Below, piece by piece: positions 33,196 to 44,396 of a DNA stretch of 64,000 bases; position 1 is the stretch's first letter, and each line of letters starts with the position of its first letter. This stretch comes from Cylicocyclus nassatus. Taxonomy: Eukaryota; Nematoda; Chromadorea; Rhabditida; Strongylidae. The position numbers and the translations under genes are program-made. The notes under the pieces were generated by a model, which saw nothing but the letters and a program-made list of their open reading frames with translations, was not told the DNA's origin and searched no databases. The stretch covers positions 80,679,322-80,743,321 of the forward strand of contig CATQJL010000223.1 of assembly GCA_958299035.1 (NCBI GenBank). Direction: 5' to 3'.

Positions 33196-33871
33196 CAGGG
33201 TGTCCCAAAAAAATGTGAACACTGTTTGATTGTTAGTAACTTCCTTGCTTTGGTGTCTTTCGCCGAGCTTGAGGCACCATTCTATAGAGCGGGGTTTAGC
33301 TTAGATCTACAGTATGGAGCGAACCGTCGATCGCTCTGTATTACTGTAGGATTACGGTAGGAACTTCGGCAAAGATTTTAGGCCACTGGAGGCCATATCT
33401 CCTCGGAACAGAACCAAACAAGCCAAAAACTTCTATACAGTGGTAATGGAAGCCGCTGAGTTCGAATATAAAATTTCCACTTTACTGTGATGCTTCTTTC
33501 CAAGGTTATCCCAGCTAAACCGTAATAATGAATTTCCAGCATTTGTCAGAAATGTGACTACACCGTCAAAAAAGCTAAAAACACACGTAAAAAGTTGTCT
33601 AATGGAATCATCGTGCGCGAAAACCCTAGTACAGGACTTTTCAGATTTTCTGAAAAAATTTTTGTCAAGTGGCATATTTCACAATAGATCCACATGCTAG
33701 AAGTTTATACCGTAATCCTACAATAACGAACAGAGACCGGTGATTTGCTCCACACTATAAATCTAAGTTGAACCTTGCTCTACAGAATGGTGCCTCAAGC
33801 TCGGCGAAAGACATGAAAGCAACGGAGTTATTAACGATCAAACAGTGTTCACATTTTTTTGGGACACCCTG
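33196..33871. mobile_element. Mariner-type MITE, 676 bp, only in the left arm
   Basis: Ends CAGGGTGTCCCAAAAAAATG and its inverse, flanked by TA (33194-33195, 33872-33873). The right arm shows the uninterrupted site near 38905-38912, giving exact borders. It inserted after palindrome formation. Related to 55931-57044. Confidence 0.95.
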
Positions 33872-33879
33872 TATATATC

Positions 33880-35154
33880 GGGCCAATGAAAAGATGCTTG
33901 TGACTGGCAATGTCGATATCACTGGATCTACCACCAGGGACCACGTCACCAAAGGTCTTCCCTTTTATGCCGCACTCGAACTCGTCTTCGCCTTGTATTC
34001 TTCCCGGGCACGTGTGGAAAAGACTCAATGCGGAATTATCCGAGAAGTCTGACGATGTTGCCCTGCAAAAAATAGCAATACTCTCATTGTTTGTAGGCGC
34101 TAACTTTTTCCTACTCCATCTTTTTGTTTTTGTTCAAATTTGTTTATCGCCTATTTCTCTCGGTACCTTTATCAGCATGTTATATTGGACTCTGATAGGC
34201 TCATCATTACTGTTTAATCGCGATAAAAGTGCTGATTTTCCACTTACTTTCAACACTCTAAAGAGACCATTCCATTCAATGCAGATTTTAGGGTATTCTC
34301 CCACGCTTTTTTCACGCGGCAGCTTAAAAACACTCTGTCACCTACCCATGGGTAATCCTTTCGCCCAACATTGAATCTTTTGTCGTAACTTTCCTTCATT
34401 TTAACTCTCATCTCTGAGTTATGCTCCTGCACTGACTTCTGAATCATCTCTAGGCTACCTAGGAGCTCATATTTATAATCTTCAAGATCTACATGGTTAA
34501 ATGAGATTTTTCTTGGGGAATTACTTTAGACGGGAATCTAGGATCGAATGCGTGTAGTATATAAAAGGGACTTTCACCTGTAGCTTTATGCGGAGATGAG
34601 TTATATGCAAAAACCACCATTGGTAGCTATCTATCCCATTCCGCGGGTACATCTGTCTTTTTCTTTAACATCCTAGTCAGTGTACCGATGACTCTTTCTG
34701 TGATACCATTCTCCCGTGGGTTATAACCCTTGGTCACGGACTGGTCTATACCCACAATATCACAGATTTCCGACAAGACATTGTTTACAAACTCCGGTCC
34801 TTGATAGGAGTGTATTGCTTTGGGCCAGCGGCAACCTCCGCATACCCATCTTTCAAAGAAGGTTCTTGCTACTGTTTCAGCTTTTTTGTCTGCAGTGGGG
34901 TACGCTCCCACAAATTTGGAGAAACGATCAATCACTACTAATGCGTACTTATTTCCCCTTTCTGTACATCCTAACTCCACCAAATCCATGCCTACCAGCT
35001 CAAACGGTGCGTTGGTCACAATTGGCTTGAGTGGAGGAGTGTTCTTTTCGTGGACTCTTGTCAAAAAGCGCTTTGTACAAGCTTTTGTCCACTTGCCTAG
35101 ATTTTCTCGCATTCCATTCCAGAAAGGTCTTTTCTCAGCTTTCTGTACAATTTC
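33880..35154 (-). pseudogene. Ty3-like integrase, inverted copy in the left arm
   Basis: Mirror of 37627-38900. The minus frame 35112-34627 holds the core (VGMDLVELG, HSYQGPEF, ENGITERVIGT). The second catalytic Asp is Tyr, as in the other arm. A Gly/Arg versus Ser difference (CTERGN/CTESGN) is among the few arm differences. A fragment of the C-terminal domain lies at 34447-34250. Confidence 0.9.
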
Positions 35155-35205
35155 GTCGGCAAGAAGCTGTTTGTCGGCAAGAAGCTACTGGTCCCGGCAA
35201 AAGCG

Positions 35206-35987
35206 ATGAACATGGAAGTAGAAGCTCTCATCGATACTGATTCAGAAACATCCATAGCGCCATTGAATCTTTTCAAAAAGGCCGATGCAGAGGGCGTTGA
35301 TCTGGACTCCATTGTAGAAAGAGTTCCAGGAACGAGAGAAATTACAATACATGATGCTTCTGATAATAGAATGGAGATTTTGGACGCGATCAGAATGCCG
35401 ATGGAAGTCTTTGGTAAGACCGAGAAGATTGCTCTGTACGTGAACAGATCCTTGAAGGACATCTTCATACTGGGAACAAACGTGTTGAGCAAATTTGGCC
35501 TCAGGGTGATGCGTAATGATATCAATGGCGACCTGCTCATAGATGCCAAGGATGAATCACAAGCATGCCCAGCTATAGTAAAGCAGCGGACGTATATACC
35601 ACCAGGAGCAAGCAAAGTGGTAACGGTATCGTACATGCAAGGAAGCCCAGCATGCATGTTCTGCTCAAATCGGAAAAGATACCAGATGGAGTGTGCGAAC
35701 AGTCAGCAGAAGGAGAGACAAGAATACCCGTTACAAATAAAAGTAGCGAACCGATGGTGCTGCAGAAAGGGCAAGCTATCGGAGAGTTTGAAAAAGGTGA
35801 CAGGGTCGACAGCAAGTGGCTTGAACCAACTGCGGATGTATTGGATCTTCAAAATAAAGCTAGTAAGACGGAGAAGCAGAGAATGCAAGAAGTAATGAAA
35901 GCACTTCCAAGAAGCGACAAGCAGCGAAAACCTTTGCTGCATCTTGTTAAGGAGTACTCAGATGTGTTCGCTGTGAACGACTCTTAA
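35206..35987 (+). pseudogene. Ty3-like protease and linker
   Basis: The frame from 35206 has an aspartic protease active-site segment ALIDTDSETS; the family consensus is DTGSET, so Gly is replaced by Asp at a key position. ILGTNVLSKFGL follows as the second protease motif. The frame shifts near 35640 to a linker (QKGQAIGEFEKGDRV, HLVKEYSDVFAVNDS) that ends just before RT. The N-terminal side was removed by the inversion. Inactive as it stands. Confidence 0.75.
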
Positions 35988-35999
35988 TTAACCCAAACA

Positions 36000-36615
36000 G
36001 ACCTGGTTGCGCACAACATCGACACGGGGAATCATCCGCCAATTAAGCAGAAGACGAGACCTGTGCCCCTAGGAGCACGTCAAGAATTCAAACAGATTAT
36101 CAAGAATCTGGAAGAAAGAGGAGTAGTACGCAGAAGCCGATCTGATTGGGCTTCGCCAGTGGTCTTAGTGAGAAAGAAAGATGGAACGCTAAGACTTTGC
36201 GTAGACTACAGGGAACTGAACAAAGTGACCAAGCACGATTCCTACCCCTTGCCTTCCATCGATCTGATACTACAGAGTCTGAGTGGGAAAAAGTATTTCT
36301 CAACCCTAGATATGATATCAGGATATTGGCAGATCCGCTTGTCTGAAGAGGCAAAAAGGAAAAGTGCCTTTACCACCGGTAAAGGCCTTTTCGAGTTTGA
36401 AGTTTTGCCGTTTGGATTGACAACCAGCCCTGCTGAATTTCAGCGAATAATGGATATGGTATTGAAGGGCTTGGAGTGAAAGACAAGCAGGTCTTGTACA
36501 TAGACGACATCTTGATTGCTACGGATTCGTTGGAAAGGCACTATGTCGTCCTCGAGCTTGTTCTGAAAGCTTTGAAGAAAGTGATCTTAAGCTCAAGCCG
36601 CAGAAATGCGAACTT
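36000..36615 (+). pseudogene. Ty3-like reverse transcriptase, one frameshift
   Basis: LEERGVVRRSRSDWASPVV, LRLCVDYRELNKVT, motif A FSTLDMISGYWQI, motif B FEVLPFGLTTSPAEFQ, then a frameshift near 36475 and motif C LYIDDILIA (YIDD at 36497-36508). All catalytic Asp residues are present. The single shift just before YIDD breaks the protein. Ty3/gypsy assignment is firm from motif order and wording. Confidence 0.9.
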
Positions 36616-37200
36616 TTGAAGCCGCAAGTGGTTTTCCTCGGTCATATAATTGATGGCAAAGGCGTGCATACCGGTCCGGATAAGGTTAAGAAGCTTGTCG
36701 AGTACCCTGCTCCAACGAAGTTGAAGGAACTTCGTACTTTTCTTGGTATGGCCGCATACTATCGGAAATTCATATTGAGCTTCTCAAAGATAGCTAAACC
36801 GTTGTACACACTCACAAGTCCCAAGAATCCTTGGAAGTGGTCGCATGAAGAAGAAGAGGCATTCGACGTCTTGAAGCAACAGCTGACTACAGCACCAGTG
36901 TTAGCCCAGCCAGATGTGAATGCAGCAAAAGAAGGGACTCGTCCGTTTATAATCTATACTGATGCCTGCGTGGAAGGTTTGGGTGCAGTTTTATGTCAGG
37001 AGAGCACTGATAAGATGTTGCATCCCGTATACTTTGCTTCAAGAGGGCTGACTAAAGCCGAAGGTACCACATAACAGATCTGGAAGCCTTAGCCCTAGTT
37101 TTTGCTTTGAAGAAGTTTCATTTCTTTGTCTATGGAATGAAGACTATACTCAAAACAGACCATTGCCTCTTACAAGTCTGTTCAAAAGGACAGCAATTTT
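36616..37200 (+). pseudogene. Ty3-like RT connection and RNase H
   Basis: VVFLGHIIDGKGVHTGPDKV, LGMAAYYRKFI and SKIAKPLYTL are typical of Ty3 RT ends; FIIYTDACVEGLGAVL is the RNase H start (catalytic Asp), continuing in another frame with LEALALVFALKKF (Glu) and KTDHCLL (Asp). Frame break near 37073. Confidence 0.85.
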
Positions 37201-37559
37201 TGCAAGAGTGCTAAGATGAGCACTAGAAGTACAGAAGTACAATCTAAAGATACAGTATGTCAAGGGAAGCACAAACGCGGTGGCAGACGCACTATCGCGC
37301 ACACTTGTTCCGGTAGATACAGCATGTTGCGAAGAGAATGCCACAGTCGTGTGCACTGTACAAGCCGACACAGAATGGCTGGAAGAGTTGAAAAGGACAA
37401 AGACTATACAAAGGTCTTTGAAGGACTGGAACAAGTTAGCATGGAGGAAGAAATCCAACTAGCAAGATGAGGAAGAAAACTCTATGTAGCAGGTTTCCCT
37501 TATAAGCGAAGGACTGCTCATGATGATGGACGGGGACAAGCCGCTAAAAGTCGTTCCAA

Positions 37560-38660
37560 AGTCCAAGAGCAAAGAGTTGTTTGACGAAACACATTCAAGT
37601 GCATTAGCAGGACACCTGAGTGCAAAGAAATTGTACAGAAAGCTGAGAAAAGACCTTTCTGGAATGGAATGCGAGAAAATCTAGGCAAGTGGACAAAAGC
37701 TTGTACAAAGCGCTTTTTGACAAGAGTCCACGAAAAGAACACTCCTCCACTCAAGCCAATTGTGACCAACGCACCGTTTGAGCTGGTAGGCATGGATTTG
37801 GTGGAGTTAGGATGTACAGAAAGCGGAAATAAGTACGCATTAGTAGTGATTGATCGTTTCTCCAAATTTGTGGGAGCGTACCCCACTGCAGACAAAAAAG
37901 CTGAAACAGTAGCAAGAACCTTCTTTGAAAGATGGGTATGCGGAGGTTGCCGCTGGCCCAAAGCAATACACTCCTATCAAGGACCGGAGTTTGTAAACAA
38001 TGTCTTGTCGGAAATCTGTGATATTGTGGGTATAGACCAGTCCGTGACCAAGGGTTATAACCCACGGGAGAATGGTATCACAGAAAGAGTCATCGGTACA
38101 CTGACTAGGATGTTAAAGAAAAAGACAGATGTACCCGCGGAATGGGATAGATAGCTACCAATGGTGGTTTTTGCATATAACTCATCTCCGCATAAAGCTA
38201 CAGGTGAAAGTCCCTTTTATATACTACACGCATTCGATCCTAGATTCCCGTCTAAAGTAATTCCCCAAGAAAAATCTCATTTAACCATGTAGATCTTGAA
38301 GATTATAAATATGAGCTCCTAGGTAGCCTAGAGATGATTCAGAAGTCAGTGCAGGAGCATAACTCAGAGATGAGAGTTAAAATGAAGGAAAGTTACGACA
38401 AAAGATTCAATGTTGGGCGAAAGGATTACCCATGGGTAGGTGACAGAGTGTTTTTAAGCTGCCGCGTGAAAAAAGCGTGGGAGAATACCCTAAAATCTGC
38501 ATTGAATGGAATGGTCTCTTTAGAGTGTTGGAAGTAAGTGGAAAATCAGCACTTTTATCGCGATTAAACAGTAATGATGAGCCTATCAGAGTCCAATATG
38601 ACATGCTGATAAAGGTACCGAGAGAAATAGGCGATAAACAAATTTGAACAAAAACAAAAA
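37560..38660 (+). pseudogene. Ty3-like integrase
   Basis: Zinc-binding start (HSSALAGHLSAKKLYRKL, then KACTKRF, where the second Cys of CxxC is Arg), core 37669-38154 with VGMDLVELG, HSYQGPEF (consensus SDQGPEF: the second catalytic Asp is Tyr) and ENGITERVIGT, and a C-terminal domain (VGDRVFL, RVKKAWE at 38334-38537, then ALLSRLNSNDEPIRVQYDML in another frame). It is inactive and both arms share the Asp-to-Tyr change. Confidence 0.9.
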
Positions 38661-38912
38661 GATGGAGTAGGAAAAAGTTAGCGCCTACAAACAATGAGAG
38701 TATTGCTATTTTTTGCAGGGCAACATCGTCAGACTTCTCGGATAATTCCGCATTGAGTCTTTTCCACACGTGCCCGGGAAGAATACAAGGCGAAGACGAG
38801 TTCGAGTGCGGCATAAAAGGGAAGACCTTTGGTGACGTGGTCCCTGGTGGTAGATCCAGTGATATCGACATTGCCAGTCACAAGCATCTTTTCATTGGCC
38901 CGATATATATTA

Positions 38913-39778
38913 GGGTGATCCAAAAGTAATGGGGCACATTGATTTTGTTAAACATTTTTCAAGATTTTTTTCTGATTAGCTATGAACGACCAGCATTCTG
39001 AACGTTTTTGTATAAAGTGACCTGCGCAGGTTATCCTGACAGCATCTTGCAGCATCTCATCGACATTCCTTTGAGCGGCGCTTTAAAGAAGTCAGACAGA
39101 CTTTTTTGAACGCCATCCGAATTTATGCTGCTGCACCTGGAAGTCCCTTGACATATGGCACACCATTCGAAAGAGCTTTCCAAGCTCTTTCTAATGAACA
39201 TTTGACTATTCAAAAACTGCCCATTATTTCGTACAAAATAGGCACTTTATTCGAAAAAGTACTGTGTATGGCGCAGATTTTCAGACTAAAATCCATGTTT
39301 TGACCTACAATTTTGTGAAAATGAGAGTAGTCGAAGTAGTTTGCATATATATGAATAGAGCGTAAAAAGCACTACTAGAAAACAACTGTTAAGATTGAGT
39401 TTATTTGATTACCTTGATGAAAGATTAAGTAATATGTCTCCTGATACCCAATGCTATAGCTTCTGTTCTAAAGCCTTGGGACCACCGAGCTATCGTGGAT
39501 TTGGTGGCAGTCCCCTCACCCATTGCCGCGCAGATATCTTTGGTAGACACACTTGTTCTACTGCTGCGCTGCTGCTCAAAGTTCAAAATTACTAGAAGTG
39601 ATAAGCTAAAATTTCAAGCGCTTATAAAAATAACGCCCTGTGACCGTGCCCAACTATAGACCTCGATCAGAAGGCTTTGTTATGTACTAACATCTGCCAA
39701 AACTTGGACTTCCAATTAGCTTTTCTGTTTGAAAAACCTGCACTTATTCTTTAGGTGCCCCATTACTTTTGGATCACC

Positions 39779-39779
<1 letters not shown>
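38913..39779. mobile_element. Mariner-type MITE, 867 bp, right-arm copy
   Basis: Same length and ends as 32324-33190, in mirror orientation, TA-flanked. It interrupts the retroelement between the integrase tail and the downstream reading region. Confidence 0.9.
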
Positions 39780-39813
<34 letters not shown>

Positions 39814-39815
<2 letters not shown>

Positions 39816-40857
39816 ATCTTCGAACAAGAACGAGATGCCGACAAAAGGAATTTTTTGATGAGGGACAAGAACTACATTTTTGTAACAACCTCGAGATCCC
39901 AGAAGATCCCAGAGCCTACGTCTACTTCAAACGCCACTGTCTACATACAATGCGGGATTTGATGCACCACGATGGCAGCAGTTTATTAATGCGACACGAT
40001 GGCAACTCGGGATTAAAGATCGACCAAGTAAACTCTTTGATGAACGAAGGTGATCGATTTGCAGTAACAAATTCGTGGACAGATGTCAGAGTCGAAAAGA
40101 AGAAGGAATAGGCTATATTCTTGTTACCCCAAGGATTCACATGGTTCAAGCACGCAGTGCAGTTTGGGGAAAACACTACGCCATTCATCTATAAGAATCT
40201 GTCGGATATCTGCAAGAAGCTGCGGGAAGTCCAAAAGCCCCACAACATAATTTTTATCAGATCTACGTGCAATGAAGTGCCATCTGAAGGAGAGTGGATG
40301 AGGCTCAGCATGGCCTTCACCAACGCAGCACGAGGAGGCTCCAAGATTGTCGCGGTTGCACCACCACGAGGTGAAGCTAACTGAGAAGCGATGCGATTGA
40401 AAGTGATTGACTTGATGAACACAGTGAGAGAAGCCGTGTACGCCACTAGAGCGAACGTCGTAACGAAGATACCGCAAGCCCCCTCTGTGACCGAGCCAGC
40501 ACTTGCTGTAGGAACACGGTTGGAAAAATGAATGGACAGGATATCTACGCACGATGATTTGGGATTTCCTGAGCACGCTGCTGGATTACGTAAAAGGGGA
40601 CATGCCCTTAGAGCCGCTCACACAGGTACATGAGCAGAAGGAGAACAGACATCGTGAAGCGGACCGTCACCAATATGGGAATCGTTCACGTGATGGATAT
40701 GGATATCGATTACATGATCGAAGTTCAACTGGAAGAAGAGGACACGCACCAAACGGACCAGGCAGAAAACTACGAGGACTGGAGCCAGGACGCGGTCACA
40801 GTATCGACATCTAGGTTGGGGACACAGACGAGGAAGCGACCGGGGATATCACTATAG
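39814..40857 (+). pseudogene. Ty3-like element: region after integrase with Arg/Gly-rich end
   Basis: Consecutive frames: 39814-40111 (FKRHCLHTMRDLMHHD), 40121-40384 (GFTWFKHAVQFGENTTPFIYKNLSDI), then an Arg-rich segment near 40620-40814 (NRSRDGYGYRLHDRSSTGRRG). The basic, Arg/Gly-rich end resembles a nucleic-acid-binding tail such as a Gag nucleocapsid, but its place after integrase is not where Gag belongs. It ends about 40 bp before the polypurine tract. Function unknown; it could be a permuted gag or an accessory ORF. Confidence 0.5.
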
Positions 40858-40900
40858 ACCCTACTAAGTGTCGGGAAGACACTTATGTTCAGGGGGGACA

Positions 40901-41211
40901 TGTAGCTAAGCCAAGGCCATGCTTACTTAGGTTAGGATAAGGTTAGATTGAAGTAGTTACATATTTTAGGTTTTTCTAGCAGTCTAGTTTTTTTTATTGA
41001 GTGTATAAGACCATAGGGCGTAGCTGTGAGGCATACGCTGCACCATATCTCAGGTTGCCGGCCTCAGGCTGTTGATTGTGATCTGATCTTTGTTTTTCCT
41101 TTGCTCATTCTTTGCAGCCTTTCATTCCTCTTGTTATTGTTCTCATATTTCTGTTGTATTCAGCCTCTTCGGTTTGTCAATTTTGATAAACCATTTTTGT
41201 TTCAAACGGTT
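40901..41211 (+). repeat. Ty3-like 3' LTR (start defined)
   Basis: A polypurine tract (AGGGGGGACA, 40891-40900) directly precedes TGTAGCTAAGCC. No matching 5' LTR is in the window. The right border is set only by the end of arm homology. Confidence 0.6.
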
Positions 41212-43246
41212 GTGCTGGGTCAGTGGAACCTGCGGATCTTTCTGCCCGTTAATCCTTATTTGTACTCCTGCTCACCACAAGGAGTAATTCGCCTTGTCTC
41301 TGAACGTCTGTACAAAGTCTTCATTCGCCCCCGTCTCGAATGCTGCTCCCAAGTTTGGAATCCCGCGCGGAAAAAAGACATTTGCAAAATAAAAAAGTGC
41401 AGAAAACCTTGACGCGTCTCTTGTGCAGGCAACTCTGTTCTGGCAACATTATACCAGTTATAATGTTCAACTCAGAAAGACCAAATTGCATAGTCTTTTC
41501 TTTCGTCGCATTCTCTTAAATTTAGGGTTTTGTTTTCAAGTTTTAAACGCTAGAAATCGCAGTCTGCTCGCATATCAAATATTCATGCGAGCTAGTAAAA
41601 GATCAGGAGGATTGAACTTGCATTATGCCAAAGTCAAAAAGTACAGTCTTGCAAAAATGCACAGTACCTTATCCTGAAGGTGGGCTTTCAGCGGTTGCAC
41701 ATGGGTGGAATGTGCTCTTAGACTGCACTCCTCCAGAGCTGAGTAGCTGATACACAGTTTGCATCTCTAAGCTTTCTAGAATGGTTTTAATTTGCCGTTC
41801 ATCATTACCACTTCATTCTCTTCTAGGCTTTACTAAACTGGTGTTAACTAGATGTCATTTGTCAATTTTTGGAGCAGAGTCTTGATGTTCTGCAGTTGTA
41901 CTCAATATTGTAGTCGGTTCTAGTCTTTGACTGTTACTACCATAGGCATCACTAACAACTGACCAGCCCGGCTAATCGTCAGGAGCTTTATCACATCTTG
42001 TTACCTCAACAAAGCCTAGTTTCCCTTTTAGGGCACCCAGATTTTGTCCATATAATGAAATGCCTTCTGAATTAGGTTGGTAGGTGTTTACTTCCACTCT
42101 AAATCGGAATCTTGCTATCCTCTAAAATAAGTCTTTTGTGGAGTCAGTCAGCAAACCTTACCGGCGGTCTCGTTGACACCCAAAAATGGCTCTTTTTCAC
42201 TTCCAGAGTATGCAAGATTTTCGAGATCGTTTTTTTTTGACTAAGTGTTCGTTCGTTCAACATTACAAGCTGAGTCTAAAGCTTCGTGTTTTGTTTTCCC
42301 ATTCGTTTCTTCTTTTACCTTCTCTTGAGGCTAAGGGCGGCTGGTTTCATTTGTTTGGACCTTCTTTCAATTTTTTTTACATTCTGGTGCATCTCGAGTG
42401 TATTTACAAAATGAAAAATTAATAAACTTTGAGCAGAGCGTTTCTTGTTTGCAAAAATGTGACTTTCTGCTTCAAAGAAATCTTGAAATTTTCGGAAAGT
42501 GTGTGATAGCTAATAATTCAGCTTTTTGGTGAAGTGAATTAGTAAATTGGCCTTTGCTGTAAAAATTTTTTCTTAGGAATTTAAGAACAAAAAACTTTGA
42601 TGTCTAAATAGGAATAATGGTGTTTTTATGGTCTACTAGGTCTTAAAGAAAGTTTCCTGGCACTGGCAAAAAATCTTTTCAAATCGCTGTAGCTTCAAGC
42701 ACATTGATCCGTTCTCAGAGCAACAAACTTCTTTGCAAAGGCAGTTTTATCCACAACAAATATTTGTCTTGTTGGCTTTTCAGCGCCTCATTGCGGTCCA
42801 CCGTGCCCAAAAGAAAAGAAAGTCGATGCGAAAAATAGAATAGCCTATTTGTGCGGGATTATCTCAGGCAGGATGAGAGCAGAAGAGCCCAGATGCTGTA
42901 GTTATATAGAGGTCTCCTGAGGGTACTAAGGGACCATTCATGTTCTTCAAGGACCACCTGCAAAAAATTCTCTTCAAAAAGTATGAAAAATTAACCATTT
43001 TTGCCTCCAAAACTTCATCATTTTAAGTGACTTCAAAGTCTTCTAGTTTTTCACAGAACGGGCCAAATCTTTGATTACTGGATACATTGTTGTGGTAACG
43101 CCTTGCACATCTTTTATACCCGTTATCCAGGCCAGGCAATTTCCGGAGAAGCGGCGACGTCACAAGAGCTGCGGTCAAAGGCAAGTTCATCGGCTTGTAA
43201 TTTTTAAGCGCAAATCGCGAAACGCTAATACACTGTGGGTTAGAAG
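41212..43246. other. Right-arm-only DNA, ancestral flank of the Ty3-like element
   Basis: Absent from the left arm. Contains a CR1-like RT fragment at its start; the rest (41700-43246) is AT-rich with no recognised gene. Because the hAT-like end at 43247 and its target duplication are preserved here, the left arm lost this DNA rather than the right arm gaining it. Confidence 0.7.
41275..41680 (+). pseudogene. CR1/jockey-type reverse transcriptase, C-terminal fragment
   Basis: LYKVFIRPRLECCSQVWNP, then KKDICKIKKCRKP, stop, and in the next frame a Leu/Arg-rich end (LRKTKLHSLFFRRILLNL) typical of the RT thumb of CR1-group non-LTR elements. 5' truncated and frameshifted. Confidence 0.65.
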
Positions 43247-44396
43247 CAGAGTCAAGCGTGGGGTGTGGCATGCCACACCTGAGGGTTGTATTGAGGAATC
43301 AGGGAGGGTGGTCGTTATCAAGGCGTCCGCTGTTCGCATAACATGATGTTCGTTGACAATGTCAAATAGGCCCGTCATGCAAAATACTAGCATTGATGTT
43401 TGAGCATAAGGGCATCGTTTTGTGCAAGTAGAAACCCCTGTGGCCTAAGTTTCAGCGAATTTGAGGTTTCCATACACAGGACCACCTAAGTGAGATGGTC
43501 GCTTTCAAACATGTTACTTTGTTTCAAAGGTAAGCTATCGTTCATTCGTTGACCGTACGGACTGCCGACCGCGTGGCGACTGCGACGCGTGCCTTCTAAA
43601 CTTGCGAAAAAGTGATAAGTTGGACCGTGGCTTAAGATGAGAAGAATTCTTTGCTTCTTCTCTACATTATAAAGATGAGAAGAATCCTCTGTTTTCTTCC
43701 TATTCATCTTTTCTACGAAAACATCATGCACGCGCAGCGGTCGCCGCGCGGTCAGCAGTCGTTACGGTCAACGAATAAACGATAACTACTTCTCTCTGCG
43801 CTTAATACAAAGAACTACTTTCTTTCTCACATTAGGAATCCTACTTCAAATGACCTCCAAATCAAGGAATTAGCAAGTCAAAATCTCGCTTGTCACAAGT
43901 TGCATTTTCATTATCTCAGGCTAGAGAAGACCAATCACGCTCAAATCACTCTAATTTAGATTACGAGGTTTGGGCTATTGAACATATACATTCTTGTCGC
44001 ATTTCCTTGCGATTCACGTAGTAGCGCAGACATCGCATGTTACTCCCAATATTTTCGCAGTATTTTACCAGTATTTTACATTTGCATAGGTAAGGAAAAC
44101 GATTATGTCTTACTACTGAAGAAATGTTTTCAAATGAAATTTCTGCTATATGAAGAAGAAGGTTAATCAGTAACAGCGATATGAAAAACGCAGCTATTTG
44201 ATCTGTTCGAAGGTACTTAATTGGGTGCGGCACCATCCCTAAAAAGCTGTGGCAGCCACAGCTTTTTAGGGGTAGTGCCACACCCCATTAACTATATTGA
44301 AAAAAAAAACATTTTTAGCCAACGCTATTTATGTGAATCGATAGACTAGACCTCGTTGATTTTATAGGAGTAATTTGAGCCTGATTCGTCTTCTTA
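43247..44396. mobile_element. hAT-like foldback element, right copy
   Basis: Starts CAGAGTCAAGCGTGGGGTG, an intact version of the end found at 3617. It continues through a hairpin (44225-44288) to the Harbinger MITE at 44397. The 8 bases before it (GTTAGAAG) are the near-exact inverse of those before 29108. Interrupted by the 245-bp MITE. Confidence 0.75.
43538..43782. mobile_element. 245-bp TA-flanked MITE, only in the right arm
   Basis: Ends TCGTTCATTCGTTGACCGTA and inverse ending GAATAAACGA, flanked by TA (43536-43537, 43783-43784). The left arm has the empty site (30777 region), giving exact borders. Terminal repeats extend about 55 bp. It inserted after the palindrome formed. Confidence 0.95.

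Larger units (their letters stand above)
29787..35154. repeat. Left arm of giant palindrome
   Basis: Inverse complement of 37627-44777, near-identical throughout: only scattered single changes, a 9-bp indel, a TA-repeat length change and the insertions and deletion noted separately. Inner boundary 35154/37627, outer boundary 29787/44777 (inside the Harbinger MITE). The arm contains the Ty3 integrase-to-LTR half in minus orientation plus flanking hAT sequence. Confidence 0.95.
35155..37626. other. Spacer of the giant palindrome
   Basis: 2472 bp present once, holding the protease, RT and RNase H parts of the Ty3-like element on the plus strand. The left edge abuts the inverted integrase, so the element's gag and 5' LTR are missing. 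Confidence 0.9.

Noticed and set aside
33910..34374. 154-codon frame and its mirror at 38871-38407
   Set aside because: Antisense to the integrase C-terminal domain.
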